DNA of 6,232 bases, from positions 1 to 6,232 of the forward strand of contig DAOVEQ010000064.1 in NCBI GenBank assembly GCA_030668905.1. The letters run 5' to 3'. Below are positions 1-5,581 of the stretch, one piece after another (positions within the stretch are counted from its first letter, which is position 1; every line of letters starts with the position of its first letter). Origin of the DNA: Thermococci archaeon (GTDB lineage: Archaea > Methanobacteriota_B > Thermococci > Methanofastidiosales > B48-G16). Under the pieces are notes generated by a model that was not told the DNA's origin, did no database searches, and saw only the letters and a list, made by a program, of their open reading frames with translations. Both the position numbers and the translations under genes were made by a program.

Positions 1-249
1 AATGTTGTAAAATCTGTTAAGTATAAAGAAAACAAAGTTTACATCAACAAAGATCAATTTTTTGAAGGTGTTTCTGAAGATGTATGGAACTTTTATATCG
101 GTGGTTATCAGGTCTTGAATAAGTGGCTGAAGAGTAGAAAAAATAGAGAATTGAGTAGCAGTGAGATAGAACACTTCTTACAAGTTGTAGAGATAATCAA
201 AAAGACTATAGAGTATATGAAGAAAATAGATGAGATTGAACTCTTTTGA
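1..249 (+). CDS. Type ISP restriction-modification enzyme, C-terminal end (partial)
   Basis: The reading frame is open from base 1 and stops at TGA 247-249, giving the last 82 residues of a protein whose start lies outside the window. The stretch VWNFYIGGYQVLNKWLK (residues 29-45), followed by RKNRELS, an EIEHF segment and a closing helix ending KKIDEIELF, matches what I know of the C-terminal specificity domain of type ISP restriction-modification enzymes. In that family one long polypeptide carries nuclease, helicase-like translocase, N6-adenine methyltransferase and target-recognition parts, and it cuts unmethylated foreign DNA while methylating host sites. Only the end of the recognition domain is visible, so catalytic activity cannot be judged. 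A large adenine methyltransferase of a related system with the same C-terminal domain is the main alternative. The domain assignment is from memory of family patterns, not a search. Confidence 0.82.
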   Translation, partial: NVVKSVKYKENKVYINKDQFFEGVSEDVWNFYIGGYQVLNKWLKSRKNRELSSSEIEHFLQVVEIIKKTIEYMKKIDEIELF

Positions 250-268
250 GATAGTACTGCATAAAACC

Positions 269-276
269 TATTTAAA
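269..276 (+). promoter_or_regulatory. TATA box for the winged-helix gene
   Basis: TATTTAAA lies in the 49-base gap after the ISP stop codon. Its first T is 30 bases before the ATG at 299, so transcription should begin at or next to that ATG and give a leaderless message. No Shine-Dalgarno sequence precedes the ATG. The same box and spacing recur before hutI and the PRC gene, which strengthens the call. Confidence 0.65.
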
Positions 277-298
277 ACCCCTTACACAAACTCATTAC

Positions 299-475
299 AT
301 GATAGAAGAAAAGATCATTGAGATCTTGAAAGATAAAGAAGTAACATATTTTGAATTAAAAGAGGAATTGAAGATATATTTTGGGAGTTTAGATTATTAC
401 CTCCTGAAACTCAAGAAAGAAAATAAAATAAAATCTGTAAAAAAAGAGGGAGAAACATACTATTCCATGCGATAA
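299..475 (+). CDS. Small winged helix-turn-helix protein (58 aa)
   Basis: This predicted DNA-binding protein consists of a single winged-helix domain and little else. A first helix (about residues 2-11, MIEEKIIEIL) is followed by a turn and second helix starting TYFELKEEL, a likely recognition helix SLDYYLLKLKKENKI, and a short wing with KSVKKEGETYYSM at the end. This is the order of an ArsR/MarR-like minimal fold. The same frame is open back to an ATG at 230 inside the ISP gene. I prefer 299 because a TATA box sits 30 bases upstream and because the extra 23 residues are not helix-turn-helix-like. It follows the ISP restriction gene on the same strand and could regulate it, itself or an unlinked gene; nothing in the sequence decides this. 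No effector or metal-binding residues are evident. It is too short to assign to a named family with confidence. Confidence 0.7.
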   Translation: MIEEKIIEILKDKEVTYFELKEELKIYFGSLDYYLLKLKKENKIKSVKKEGETYYSMR

Positions 476-477
476 AG

Positions 478-485
478 TATTTATT
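478..485 (+). promoter_or_regulatory. TATA box for hutI
   Basis: TATTTATT begins three bases after the stop codon of the winged-helix gene and 29 bases before the hutI ATG, again predicting a leaderless message. A pyrimidine-rich run (CTTTTCTTTTC, about 496-506) lies between box and start. On the upstream transcript that run could also act as a U-rich terminator, but this is only a possibility. Confidence 0.65.
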
Positions 486-506
486 CTGGAGCCATCTTTT
501 CTTTTC

Positions 507-1715
507 ATGAACGTTGATACTATCTTTACGGCATCTGAGATAGCGACACCTGAAAATAAATTGCTGAAAGGAAAAGAGATGCAAGATATAGTTGTAATAA
601 AAGATGGAGCCGTTGCAGTAGACAATGGAAAGATCATAGATTTTGGAAAGGAAAATGAGATAAGATCAAAATACTCTGGAGAAATAATAAGTTTTGAAGG
701 GAAAACTATGCTCCCCGGGTTTGTTGATCCGCACACGCATTTAGTTTTTTCAGGAACTCGTGAGAATGAATTAATAATGAAGCTCAAAGGAAAAAAATAT
801 CTCGAGATTCTGAAAGAGGGTGGAGGAATCCAATACACTGTAGAAAGAACACGAGCCGCTTCAAAATCGAAACTGAAAAAAGAAGCTGAAAAAAGACTGG
901 ACAACATGCTGAAAAACGGCACAACGACAATAGAAGCCAAATCAGGGTACGGTTTGAACAGGAAAGACGAGATAAAATCTCTGGAAATTTTAAAAGAAAT
1001 GAAACACGATGTAGATATAATACCCACTTTTTTAGTCCATGCGATCCCGAAGGAAAGTAATGAGAAAGATTATATAGACCTCTGCATAGATATGCTTGAC
1101 GAGATAAAAGAAAGAGATCTTGCGGAGTTTGTGGATATTTTCTGCGAAAAAGACGTTTTCTCAGTTCAGGAATCCGAAAGATTTTTTGAAGCTGCCAAGA
1201 AAAAAGGTTTTAAATTAAGGATACATGCAGATGAGATCGAGGATACTGGAGGGGCGGAGTTAGCTGCGAAACTCAATGCAAGGAGTGCTGATCATCTTTT
1301 AAAAGCCTCTGATAAAGGATTGAAAATGATGGCGACCAATAATATTGTTGCTACGCTTCTCCCCGGAACTCCTTTTTCTCTTTTCACTGATTTTCCCAAT
1401 GCAAGAAAGATTATAGATTTAGATCTTCCAGTGGCGTTAGCGACAGACCTAAATCCGAATTGCTATACCGAGTCGCTCCAGTTCATATTTTCCCTGGCTG
1501 TTTTCAAGATGAAAATGCTTCCTGAAGAATGTATATCGTCTATAAAGAATGGTGCTTATTCGCTGGATAGAAACATAGGATGCATAGATCGCGGGGTAAA
1601 TGCCGATCTTGTGGTCATGGATATACCTAATCACAGACATATAGGCTACCGTTTTGGTGTGAATCTTGTCGGTACCGTTATAAAAAATGGAGCCATAGTA
1701 TGGGAAAGTATTTAA
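507..1715 (+). CDS. hutI: Imidazolonepropionase
   Basis: This is the third enzyme of histidine degradation, hydrolysing 4-imidazolone-5-propanoate to N-formimino-L-glutamate in the cytoplasm. At 402 residues it is of normal family length. The amidohydrolase barrel motifs appear in order: PGFVDPHTHL (metal ligands H76 and H78), FSGTRENE (R85), the glycine-rich YLEILKEGGGI (98-108), GTTTIEAKSGYGL (138-150), FLVHAIP (H178), HADE (metal ligand H240, catalytic E243), SADHL (H263), ATLLPGTPFSL and ATDLNPN (metal ligand D314). These line up with the known Zn/Fe and substrate residues of bacterial HutI. The NPNCYTESLQ loop differs from the common NPGS form but resembles what I recall from some archaeal members. 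The ATG at 507 is supported by the TATA box 29 bases upstream, and the N-terminus begins where relatives begin. No hutH, hutU or formiminoglutamate gene is in view, so a related imidazolone-type substrate is conceivable. Confidence 0.92.
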   Translation: MNVDTIFTASEIATPENKLLKGKEMQDIVVIKDGAVAVDNGKIIDFGKENEIRSKYSGEIISFEGKTMLPGFVDPHTHLVFSGTRENELIMKLKGKKYLEILKEGGGIQYTVERTRAASKSKLKKEAEKRLDNMLKNGTTTIEAKSGYGLNRKDEIKSLEILKEMKHDVDIIPTFLVHAIPKESNEKDYIDLCIDMLDEIKERDLAEFVDIFCEKDVFSVQESERFFEAAKKKGFKLRIHADEIEDTGGAELAAKLNARSADHLLKASDKGLKMMATNNIVATLLPGTPFSLFTDFPNARKIIDLDLPVALATDLNPNCYTESLQFIFSLAVFKMKMLPEECISSIKNGAYSLDRNIGCIDRGVNADLVVMDIPNHRHIGYRFGVNLVGTVIKNGAIVWESI

Positions 1716-1716
1716 A
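1709..1716 (+). promoter_or_regulatory. TATA box for the PRC-barrel gene, overlapping the hutI stop codon
   Basis: TATTTAAA contains the hutI stop codon TAA (1713-1715) and starts 29 bases before the ATG at 1738. The spacing matches the two upstream leaderless promoters, and no Shine-Dalgarno sequence is present before the ATG. The PRC gene is therefore probably transcribed on its own, with possible readthrough from hutI. Confidence 0.65.
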
Positions 1717-1737
1717 AGATGAAATTAAGAATTATTT

Positions 1738-1956
1738 ATGCGTATTTCAAAATACTATGGTTTGAATATATATAACAGCAAGGGAAGGTATGTGGGCATA
1801 GTCAACGATGTTATCCTGGATTTCCAGGATGGAGATGTTTTTGGTCTGGCAGTCGGTCAGGAAAGAGGTTTAGAGAACATAGCAGTACCGTATAGCGATG
1901 TTCTTGCTGTAGGTGACATTGCCATAGTTAAAGCGATGGAAAAAAAGAAGGAATGA
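1738..1956 (+). CDS. PRC-barrel domain protein (72 aa)
   Basis: This short single-domain protein has the features of the PRC-barrel fold found widely in archaea as stand-alone copies of 70-90 residues. The start MRISKYYGLNIYNSKGRYVG gives the first beta hairpin. NDVILDFQDGDVFGLAVG follows, then an IAVPYSDVLAVGDIAIV segment that is typical of the archaeal family. A charged KKKE tail ends the chain. PRC barrels bind proteins or RNA: in bacteria the domain occurs in the ribosome maturation factor RimM and in photosynthetic reaction centre subunit H. The job of the archaeal stand-alone versions is not established, though RNA, ribosome or cell-division roles have been considered. There is no signal peptide or membrane segment. 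The start is fixed by family fit and the TATA box 29 bases upstream. The stop codon touches the end of pmbA on the other strand. Confidence 0.85.
   Translation: MRISKYYGLNIYNSKGRYVGIVNDVILDFQDGDVFGLAVGQERGLENIAVPYSDVLAVGDIAIVKAMEKKKE
1940..1949 (-). terminator. Possible oligo-T terminator of the tldD-pmbA transcript, inside the PRC gene
   Basis: Reading the minus strand past the pmbA stop (1959-1957), the sequence TTCTTTTTTT appears 8-17 bases downstream. Archaeal RNA polymerase commonly terminates at such U-rich tracts without needing a hairpin. The same bases encode the lysine-rich tail of the PRC protein on the plus strand. Placement and composition fit, but there is no direct proof of termination. 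Confidence 0.4.
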
Positions 1957-3252
1957 TTATTTTGCAGCAGTATGCACTTTAAAACGTATCAGAGGAGATA
2001 TTATATTAGTTCCAGTTATCTTTTCTCTGCCTATGTCTTCTATATTTTTAAGAAGATCATAGATGTTGCCAGAGATCATAAAGACACATCCCCCCGTGAT
2101 CTCGCCATTCTCTACCTTAAAACCAGGATTGCATACAACAGAGAATTCTCCCGACTCAGGATTTGAAGAGTGTGCCCCCTGGAAACCTTTGACGTAATAC
2201 CCTTCCCTTATATCAAATATGTTATCACTGCCTTCTTCGATCACTATGTTTGTAGGTTTTGTCTCTACAGTTCCTTTTAAAATATTTCTGTACGCATTTC
2301 CTGTGCTTCTTTCTCCCCCTATTTTTGCCCAGTAGTCATTCCACAAAAAGTTTTTCAGGACACCGTCTTGTATAAGGAATGTTTTCTTTGCAGGTACGCC
2401 TTCAAAGTCAAATTTCATCGTTGATACTCCGTTTTTGTATAACGGATCATCTGTCATTGTCAGTTTTTCAGAAAATATATGAGATCCTATTTTACCTTTA
2501 AGAAACGATTTTCCCCTCACAACGTTCTCTCCGAGAATGGAAGTAAGAAGCGTATAACAAAGAAGATCTTCGAGTGCATAAGGATGTATTATAACGTCTT
2601 TCAATCCTGACTCTGCCTTTTTAAGATTTTTTGAAAGCTTTACATCATCTGCAGCCGAGCTCACTATTTTTTCCAGATTTAGATTTTTTCTTCTCATTAT
2701 TTCTATCCCGAGACACCCCGGTGTTACTCCAGCATCTGTTTTTCCTACGAGATAGGAGTACGCGGCGGTCCATGTTCCCCTTTCCGATATCTCAATTCCG
2801 TTAGTGTTTATGCAGTACTTTTCACCTATCTCTCTCCTCGCGTCACAAAAAGCGGGAGTAATACCTTCAGGAGTAAGATCTATTATTTCCTGGCAGGTAT
2901 CTATAACTTCTTCTACAGACATTTTTTCTATCTCCGGATCGTATTCTTCAATATCATGATATTTTCTCACTTCGGGAAGATCCTGCCAGTTTTTATCTTT
3001 TTTATTAGCTCTTGCCGAAGAATAAACTTTTTTTACAGTATCATTAAGGAATCGCATATCATTCGTAAATCCAAAACCCACACGTTTATCCGCTATACCC
3101 CTCACAAATATATCTGTCTCTTTTGCTTTGTTGGTTTTAGAAATTTCTCCCAGCTCTCCTTCTACGTCTATGACGTCCGTGATGTGAACGAATATTTCTA
3201 ACTCATCCAACCCAAGTTTTTCTCCGTATTTTAAAGTTTTAGAAAGTTCCAT
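1957..3252 (-). CDS. pmbA: TldE/PmbA-type subunit of the TldD/TldE metalloprotease
   Basis: This 431-residue protein is the non-catalytic partner of TldD. In bacteria the heterodimer digests unfolded peptides and helps mature microcin B17 and degrade the antitoxin CcdA. Archaea usually carry a similar pair whose natural substrates are unknown. Visible family marks (numbered from the chosen start) include an N-terminal domain with YGEKLGLDELEIFV, the central VIIHPYALEDLL, the conserved ERSTGNAYRN (about 314-323), and the C-terminal GYYVKGFQGAHSSNPESGEF with CVFMISGNIYDLLKNIEDIG. No HExxxH is present, as expected for this subunit. The frame is open to a TTG six codons upstream, but I chose the ATG at 3252 because GGTGATCC, an extended match to the archaeal 16S 3' end, lies immediately before it. 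It begins five bases beyond the tldD stop, so the two are almost surely co-transcribed and translationally coupled. Confidence 0.9.
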   Translation of the reverse strand: MELSKTLKYGEKLGLDELEIFVHITDVIDVEGELGEISKTNKAKETDIFVRGIADKRVGFGFTNDMRFLNDTVKKVYSSARANKKDKNWQDLPEVRKYHDIEEYDPEIEKMSVEEVIDTCQEIIDLTPEGITPAFCDARREIGEKYCINTNGIEISERGTWTAAYSYLVGKTDAGVTPGCLGIEIMRRKNLNLEKIVSSAADDVKLSKNLKKAESGLKDVIIHPYALEDLLCYTLLTSILGENVVRGKSFLKGKIGSHIFSEKLTMTDDPLYKNGVSTMKFDFEGVPAKKTFLIQDGVLKNFLWNDYWAKIGGERSTGNAYRNILKGTVETKPTNIVIEEGSDNIFDIREGYYVKGFQGAHSSNPESGEFSVVCNPGFKVENGEITGGCVFMISGNIYDLLKNIEDIGREKITGTNIISPLIRFKVHTAAK

Positions 3253-3253
3253 A

Positions 3254-3261
3254 GGATCACC
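3254..3261 (-). promoter_or_regulatory. Shine-Dalgarno sequence of pmbA overlapping the tldD stop codon
   Basis: GGTGATCC on the minus strand includes the tldD TGA (3259-3257) and ends one base before the pmbA ATG at 3252. Its eight bases can pair with the GGATCACC near the 3' end of archaeal 16S rRNA. The arrangement suggests that a ribosome finishing tldD can restart on pmbA, and it decides the pmbA start in favour of ATG over the upstream TTG. Confidence 0.75.
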
Positions 3262-4630
3262 CGAAGACAATTGCTCCCTTTTTGAATCTCATTTTAGGAC
3301 CTCCCGAAGAGACAAAAGCCTCCTGACCTTTACCGCATCTTCCATTCTCAAAACTCAATTTTTTTCCCGTGCCGGTTATATATTTCAAAGCTTCTATAGC
3401 CATACCAGAGATAGAGGTATTCTTTATAGGATCTCCTATTTCGCCATTAATAATCTCGTACCCCTCCTGGATACCTACTTGAAATGAAGAATTCAGTTCA
3501 GCCTGCCCACCTCTGAAATCAACGCAGTAATATCCATGTTTTATGCCTTCAAAGAGTTCTTCTTCCTCAAAATCACCTTTTTCAAAATAGGTGTTCCTCA
3601 TCCTTATTATCGGTGAAGATCTCCAGTCTTCAGCTCTTGCTGATCCCGTTAATGGCATTTCTGTCTTTTTTGCATACTCTCTATTAGTCAAAAGACCAGC
3701 AAGAACTGAGTTTTTTATTATCTCAACTTTTTTTACCTTAACCCCTTCCTCATCATATTTATAGTTCCCGAATCCATCCGGAACGATGTCATCAACCATA
3801 TTTATCTTTATATCTTCTGTGGCAACTATCTCTCCAATTTTTCCATCAAAAGATGAGTTAACTGTAAGATCCGCCTCTGATAAATGCCCGAGAGCTTCAT
3901 GGGCTAAAACTCCCACAACTCTGGGCCCCAGAACACATTCAAAACTTCCTTTCCCCACTTCTTTACCTTCAAGCTGCATCATGACTCTTTTTCCCGTTCT
4001 TTTAACTATCTCTTCATTTGGTTCCCCATCAAAATACTCAAAACCTCTGGATACAGATCCTATTTCGTCTCTCGCTGATGTCAACAGCTGATTTTTTTTA
4101 CCTGTGATCCAGCAGTAGTTCCATACGTGACATACATCCTGTATAAGTTCCGTACCCTCGTTTGTGAAAAGATATCTTTTTCCCTCTCCGTCCCTGTAGC
4201 TTATAGAAACCGCTTTGATTCTCGGATCATATTTTTTAAACTTGTTATAGAGATCGATCATTCTCTCTATTTTCGTGCCTACAGGTACGATTTTGGGAGG
4301 TTTTTCTAATTTCTTGATAACATTCTCCTGAACAGGCTTTACTTCTGCAAGCTCTATCTTACTTTTCCTTCTTTTTGCAGAGTTTTTTGCCAGGGAAAAT
4401 GCATCTTTAACTCCTTTCTCGATATCTTCAATGTTGCACGAGACAAAACCCCATGCTCCATCTTTTAAAATTCTTATAGCGGCTCCAAGCTCAGTTCTTT
4501 GATTTAAAGTGTTTATTCTTCCATCTATAAGGCTTATGTACGTCAGATCAATGTTTTCCACTCTTATTTCACAGTAATCGGAGTTGAGTTTTTCTCCAAG
4601 TTCTATGCCTTTCTTGATTGCATCTTCCAT
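3257..4630 (-). CDS. tldD: TldD metalloprotease, catalytic subunit
   Basis: This 457-residue protein is the zinc-bearing subunit of the TldD/TldE peptidase. The HExxxH motif is intact in VLAHEALGHLSEADL (H244, E245, H249), and the third zinc ligand of the family, a cysteine near the C-terminus, is present in GRCGKGQ (C432). Other conserved parts are the N-terminal EIRVENIDLTYISLIDGRIN region, GAAIRILKDGAWGF (49-62), LTGSARAEDWRSSPIIRMRNTY (327-348), FRGGQAELNSSF and the closing SSGGPKMRFKKG. The length agrees with the family. The ATG at 4630 is preceded by AGGTGAT (4640-4634) at good spacing. A TATA-like AAATATG (4674-4668) could start a message with a leader of about 15 bases. It is predicted to be cytoplasmic and to cleave unfolded or short peptides inside the barrel formed with the product of the next gene. 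The physiological substrate in this organism cannot be read from the window. Confidence 0.94.
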   Translation of the reverse strand: MEDAIKKGIELGEKLNSDYCEIRVENIDLTYISLIDGRINTLNQRTELGAAIRILKDGAWGFVSCNIEDIEKGVKDAFSLAKNSAKRRKSKIELAEVKPVQENVIKKLEKPPKIVPVGTKIERMIDLYNKFKKYDPRIKAVSISYRDGEGKRYLFTNEGTELIQDVCHVWNYCWITGKKNQLLTSARDEIGSVSRGFEYFDGEPNEEIVKRTGKRVMMQLEGKEVGKGSFECVLGPRVVGVLAHEALGHLSEADLTVNSSFDGKIGEIVATEDIKINMVDDIVPDGFGNYKYDEEGVKVKKVEIIKNSVLAGLLTNREYAKKTEMPLTGSARAEDWRSSPIIRMRNTYFEKGDFEEEELFEGIKHGYYCVDFRGGQAELNSSFQVGIQEGYEIINGEIGDPIKNTSISGMAIEALKYITGTGKKLSFENGRCGKGQEAFVSSGGPKMRFKKGAIVFG

Positions 4631-4633
4631 TGT

Positions 4634-4674
4634 ATCACCTAAAAATACAAAGTCAAAACTAGGGTGACATATTT
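4634..4674 (-). promoter_or_regulatory. Likely promoter and Shine-Dalgarno sequence of tldD
   Basis: On the minus strand a TATA-like AAATATG (4674-4668) lies about 40 bases before the tldD ATG, and AGGTGAT (4640-4634) precedes the ATG by three bases. Initiation would fall near 4645 and leave a short leader carrying the Shine-Dalgarno. The ribosome site is convincing and the TATA match is weak, so readthrough from the membrane-protein gene 75 bases upstream is also possible. Confidence 0.5.
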
Positions 4675-4705
4675 CGTATGATTCATGGTTTAGTCAAAGG
4701 ATAGC

Positions 4706-5083
4706 CTAGATCAAAGTGAGTCCAATTCCAATACCTAAAATCGCAGCAATAATTGAAACTATGAACACAGCTATTACCATGAAGACCCATGCAACGATGG
4801 CTTTTACCCATGCAGTTGAGTATACGTATTTTATTATTGCTATTGCGCCTATTATTCCAAGTACAAATCCTGTCGTGCCGCCTGCAAATCCTAAGATAAA
4901 GCTAAGAATGAGCATCAGAATAACTGCTAGAATAGCGTTACCCCACGTTCTTCTTCTTTCATCGACTCCCGCTACCTTCACTCCGAACCATACAAAAAGC
5001 GATTCTATTATCAGTGTAACGACAAAAACTATTAGTACTGTCGTTATTGTCAGCCCTGCAAAACTTAAAGCTCCTATTGCCAT
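4706..5083 (-). CDS. Small four-helix membrane protein of unknown function
   Basis: This 125-residue, very hydrophobic protein has about four predicted membrane helices: roughly residues 10-33, 50-66, 70-87 and 94-121. A charged loop VDERRRTWGN (40-49) joins the first two helices, and glycine-rich stretches (GFAGGTTGFVLG, and GIGIGL at the C-terminal end) mark the later ones. The layout 'FVWFGVKVAGV-charged loop-GNA-hydrophobic' resembles a family of short membrane proteins I have seen in many archaeal genomes without assigned function. No catalytic motif, metal site or transporter signature is visible. There is no cleavable signal peptide; the first helix probably stays in the membrane. It lies 75 bases upstream of tldD on the same strand and divergent from mntA. 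A different-frame open reading on the opposite strand is judged a shadow, because this frame has a coherent membrane-protein composition and a plausible promoter. Confidence 0.75.
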   Translation of the reverse strand: MAIGALSFAGLTITTVLIVFVVTLIIESLFVWFGVKVAGVDERRRTWGNAILAVILMLILSFILGFAGGTTGFVLGIIGAIAIIKYVYSTAWVKAIVAWVFMVIAVFIVSIIAAILGIGIGLTLI

Positions 5084-5100
5084 AGCTTTTATAGGAGTTT

Positions 5101-5130
5101 CTTTTTAAAAGATTATCGGTAATATATTTT
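5101..5130 (-). promoter_or_regulatory. Candidate TATA elements for the membrane-protein gene
   Basis: Two A/T boxes face the membrane-protein gene. TTTTAAAAAG (5110-5101) would give a start of transcription at or near the ATG at 5083. AAAATATATTAC (5130-5119) would give a leader of about 17 bases. No Shine-Dalgarno precedes the ATG, which favours the nearer box and a leaderless message, but its spacing is 2-3 bases shorter than in the other leaderless genes here. Confidence 0.4.
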
Positions 5131-5158
5131 TAGAGGATCGTACTCTACAGGTAGAGGA
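5131..5158 (+). repeat. Operator-like repeat array between the membrane-protein gene and mntA
   Basis: TAGAGGA occurs at 5131-5137 and again at 5152-5158, an offset of 21 bases or two helical turns. Between them CTCTAC (5143-5148) forms an inverted repeat with GTAGAG (5151-5156) across a two-base centre, and its CTCTA also pairs with the first TAGAG (5131-5135). The second copy lies just upstream of the A/T-rich box that probably serves mntA. This is the arrangement expected of a repressor site, but the binding protein is unknown. Confidence 0.45.
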
Positions 5159-5162
5159 AAAG

Positions 5163-5173
5163 TAATAAAAAGA
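5163..5173 (+). promoter_or_regulatory. Candidate TATA element for mntA
   Basis: TAATAAAAAGA lies about 30 bases before the mntA ATG, preceded by a purine-rich GAGGAAAAG that could be a TFB-recognition element. The distance fits leaderless initiation at 5195. An AGGAG at 5176-5180 is 14 bases from the ATG, too far to be a good Shine-Dalgarno. An alternative box AATATATTTT (5121-5130) would give a leader of about 45 bases. Confidence 0.4.
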
Positions 5174-5194
5174 TCAGGAGTATATTAATCTAAT

Positions 5195-5581
5195 ATGAAT
5201 ATATCCATAGAGAAGGGACTTGAAGAAATTAAGAATATGGAAGGATTTGAAAAGGTAAAGTTCATCATTTTGTATGGCTCGGCAGCAGAAGAAAGGATGA
5301 TGAAGAGTTCAGATATAGATCTCTGCATATATTATGATAGTGCCTCGGAAGAGGCATCAAGATTCAGGTTTAAAATACTCTCAGAACTTTTTGATGATAT
5401 ATATGACATTCAGATTTTTCAGCAGCTCCCTATTTATGTGAGGGTGGAGGTTTTGAAGGGAAAGGTAATTTACTGCAAGGATAAGGGATTTTTATACGAA
5501 GTAGCCATCGAGACTATAAAGGATTTTGAAGGATTTAAACACAGATTTTATGATTATATCGGGGAAAGGGCAATTACATGA
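5195..5581 (+). CDS. mntA: MntA-type nucleotidyltransferase antitoxin
   Basis: This 128-residue minimal nucleotidyltransferase has a perfect GSX10DXD active-site signature: G28-S29, then D40 and D42 in YGSAAEERMMKSSDIDLCIY. A third acidic residue is probably D71 in DDIYDIQIF. In characterised MntA/HepT pairs this protein transfers AMP from ATP onto a tyrosine of the HepT toxin and so silences it. The catalytic residues appear intact, so the antitoxin should be active. The C-terminal part (IETIKDFEGFKHRFYDYIGERAIT) is of the length and character usual for the partner-binding end. It overlaps hepT by ATGA (5578-5581), implying one message and coupled translation. Upstream lie the TAGAGGA repeats, which may control the pair. 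The ATG at 5195 is the only sensible start. A stand-alone nucleotidyltransferase of other function is unlikely given the neighbour. Confidence 0.88.
   Translation: MNISIEKGLEEIKNMEGFEKVKFIILYGSAAEERMMKSSDIDLCIYYDSASEEASRFRFKILSELFDDIYDIQIFQQLPIYVRVEVLKGKVIYCKDKGFLYEVAIETIKDFEGFKHRFYDYIGERAIT

Noticed and set aside
230..298. Longer 81-residue version of the winged-helix protein starting inside the ISP gene
   Set aside because: A TATA box at 269-276 would lie inside this longer coding region and points to transcription from 299. The extra residues do not look like part of the domain, and no ribosome site precedes 230.
389..1027. 212-residue open frame on the minus strand opposite hutI
   Set aside because: Its phenylalanine- and serine-rich composition is what a reverse-strand shadow of A/G-rich coding sequence looks like. 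hutI on the plus strand has complete family motifs.
2956..3201. 81-residue plus-strand frame opposite pmbA
   Set aside because: It is an antisense shadow with phenylalanine- and isoleucine-rich composition and no start signals.
3786..4091. 101-residue plus-strand frame opposite tldD
   Set aside because: It covers the antisense of the HExxxH region of a clearly real metalloprotease and has low-complexity serine-rich sequence without a promoter or ribosome site.
4716..5108. 130-residue plus-strand frame opposite the membrane-protein gene
   Set aside because: It is threonine-, isoleucine- and proline-rich with no domain sense, and would overlap the whole minus-strand gene. The minus-strand frame has regular membrane helices and a charged loop.
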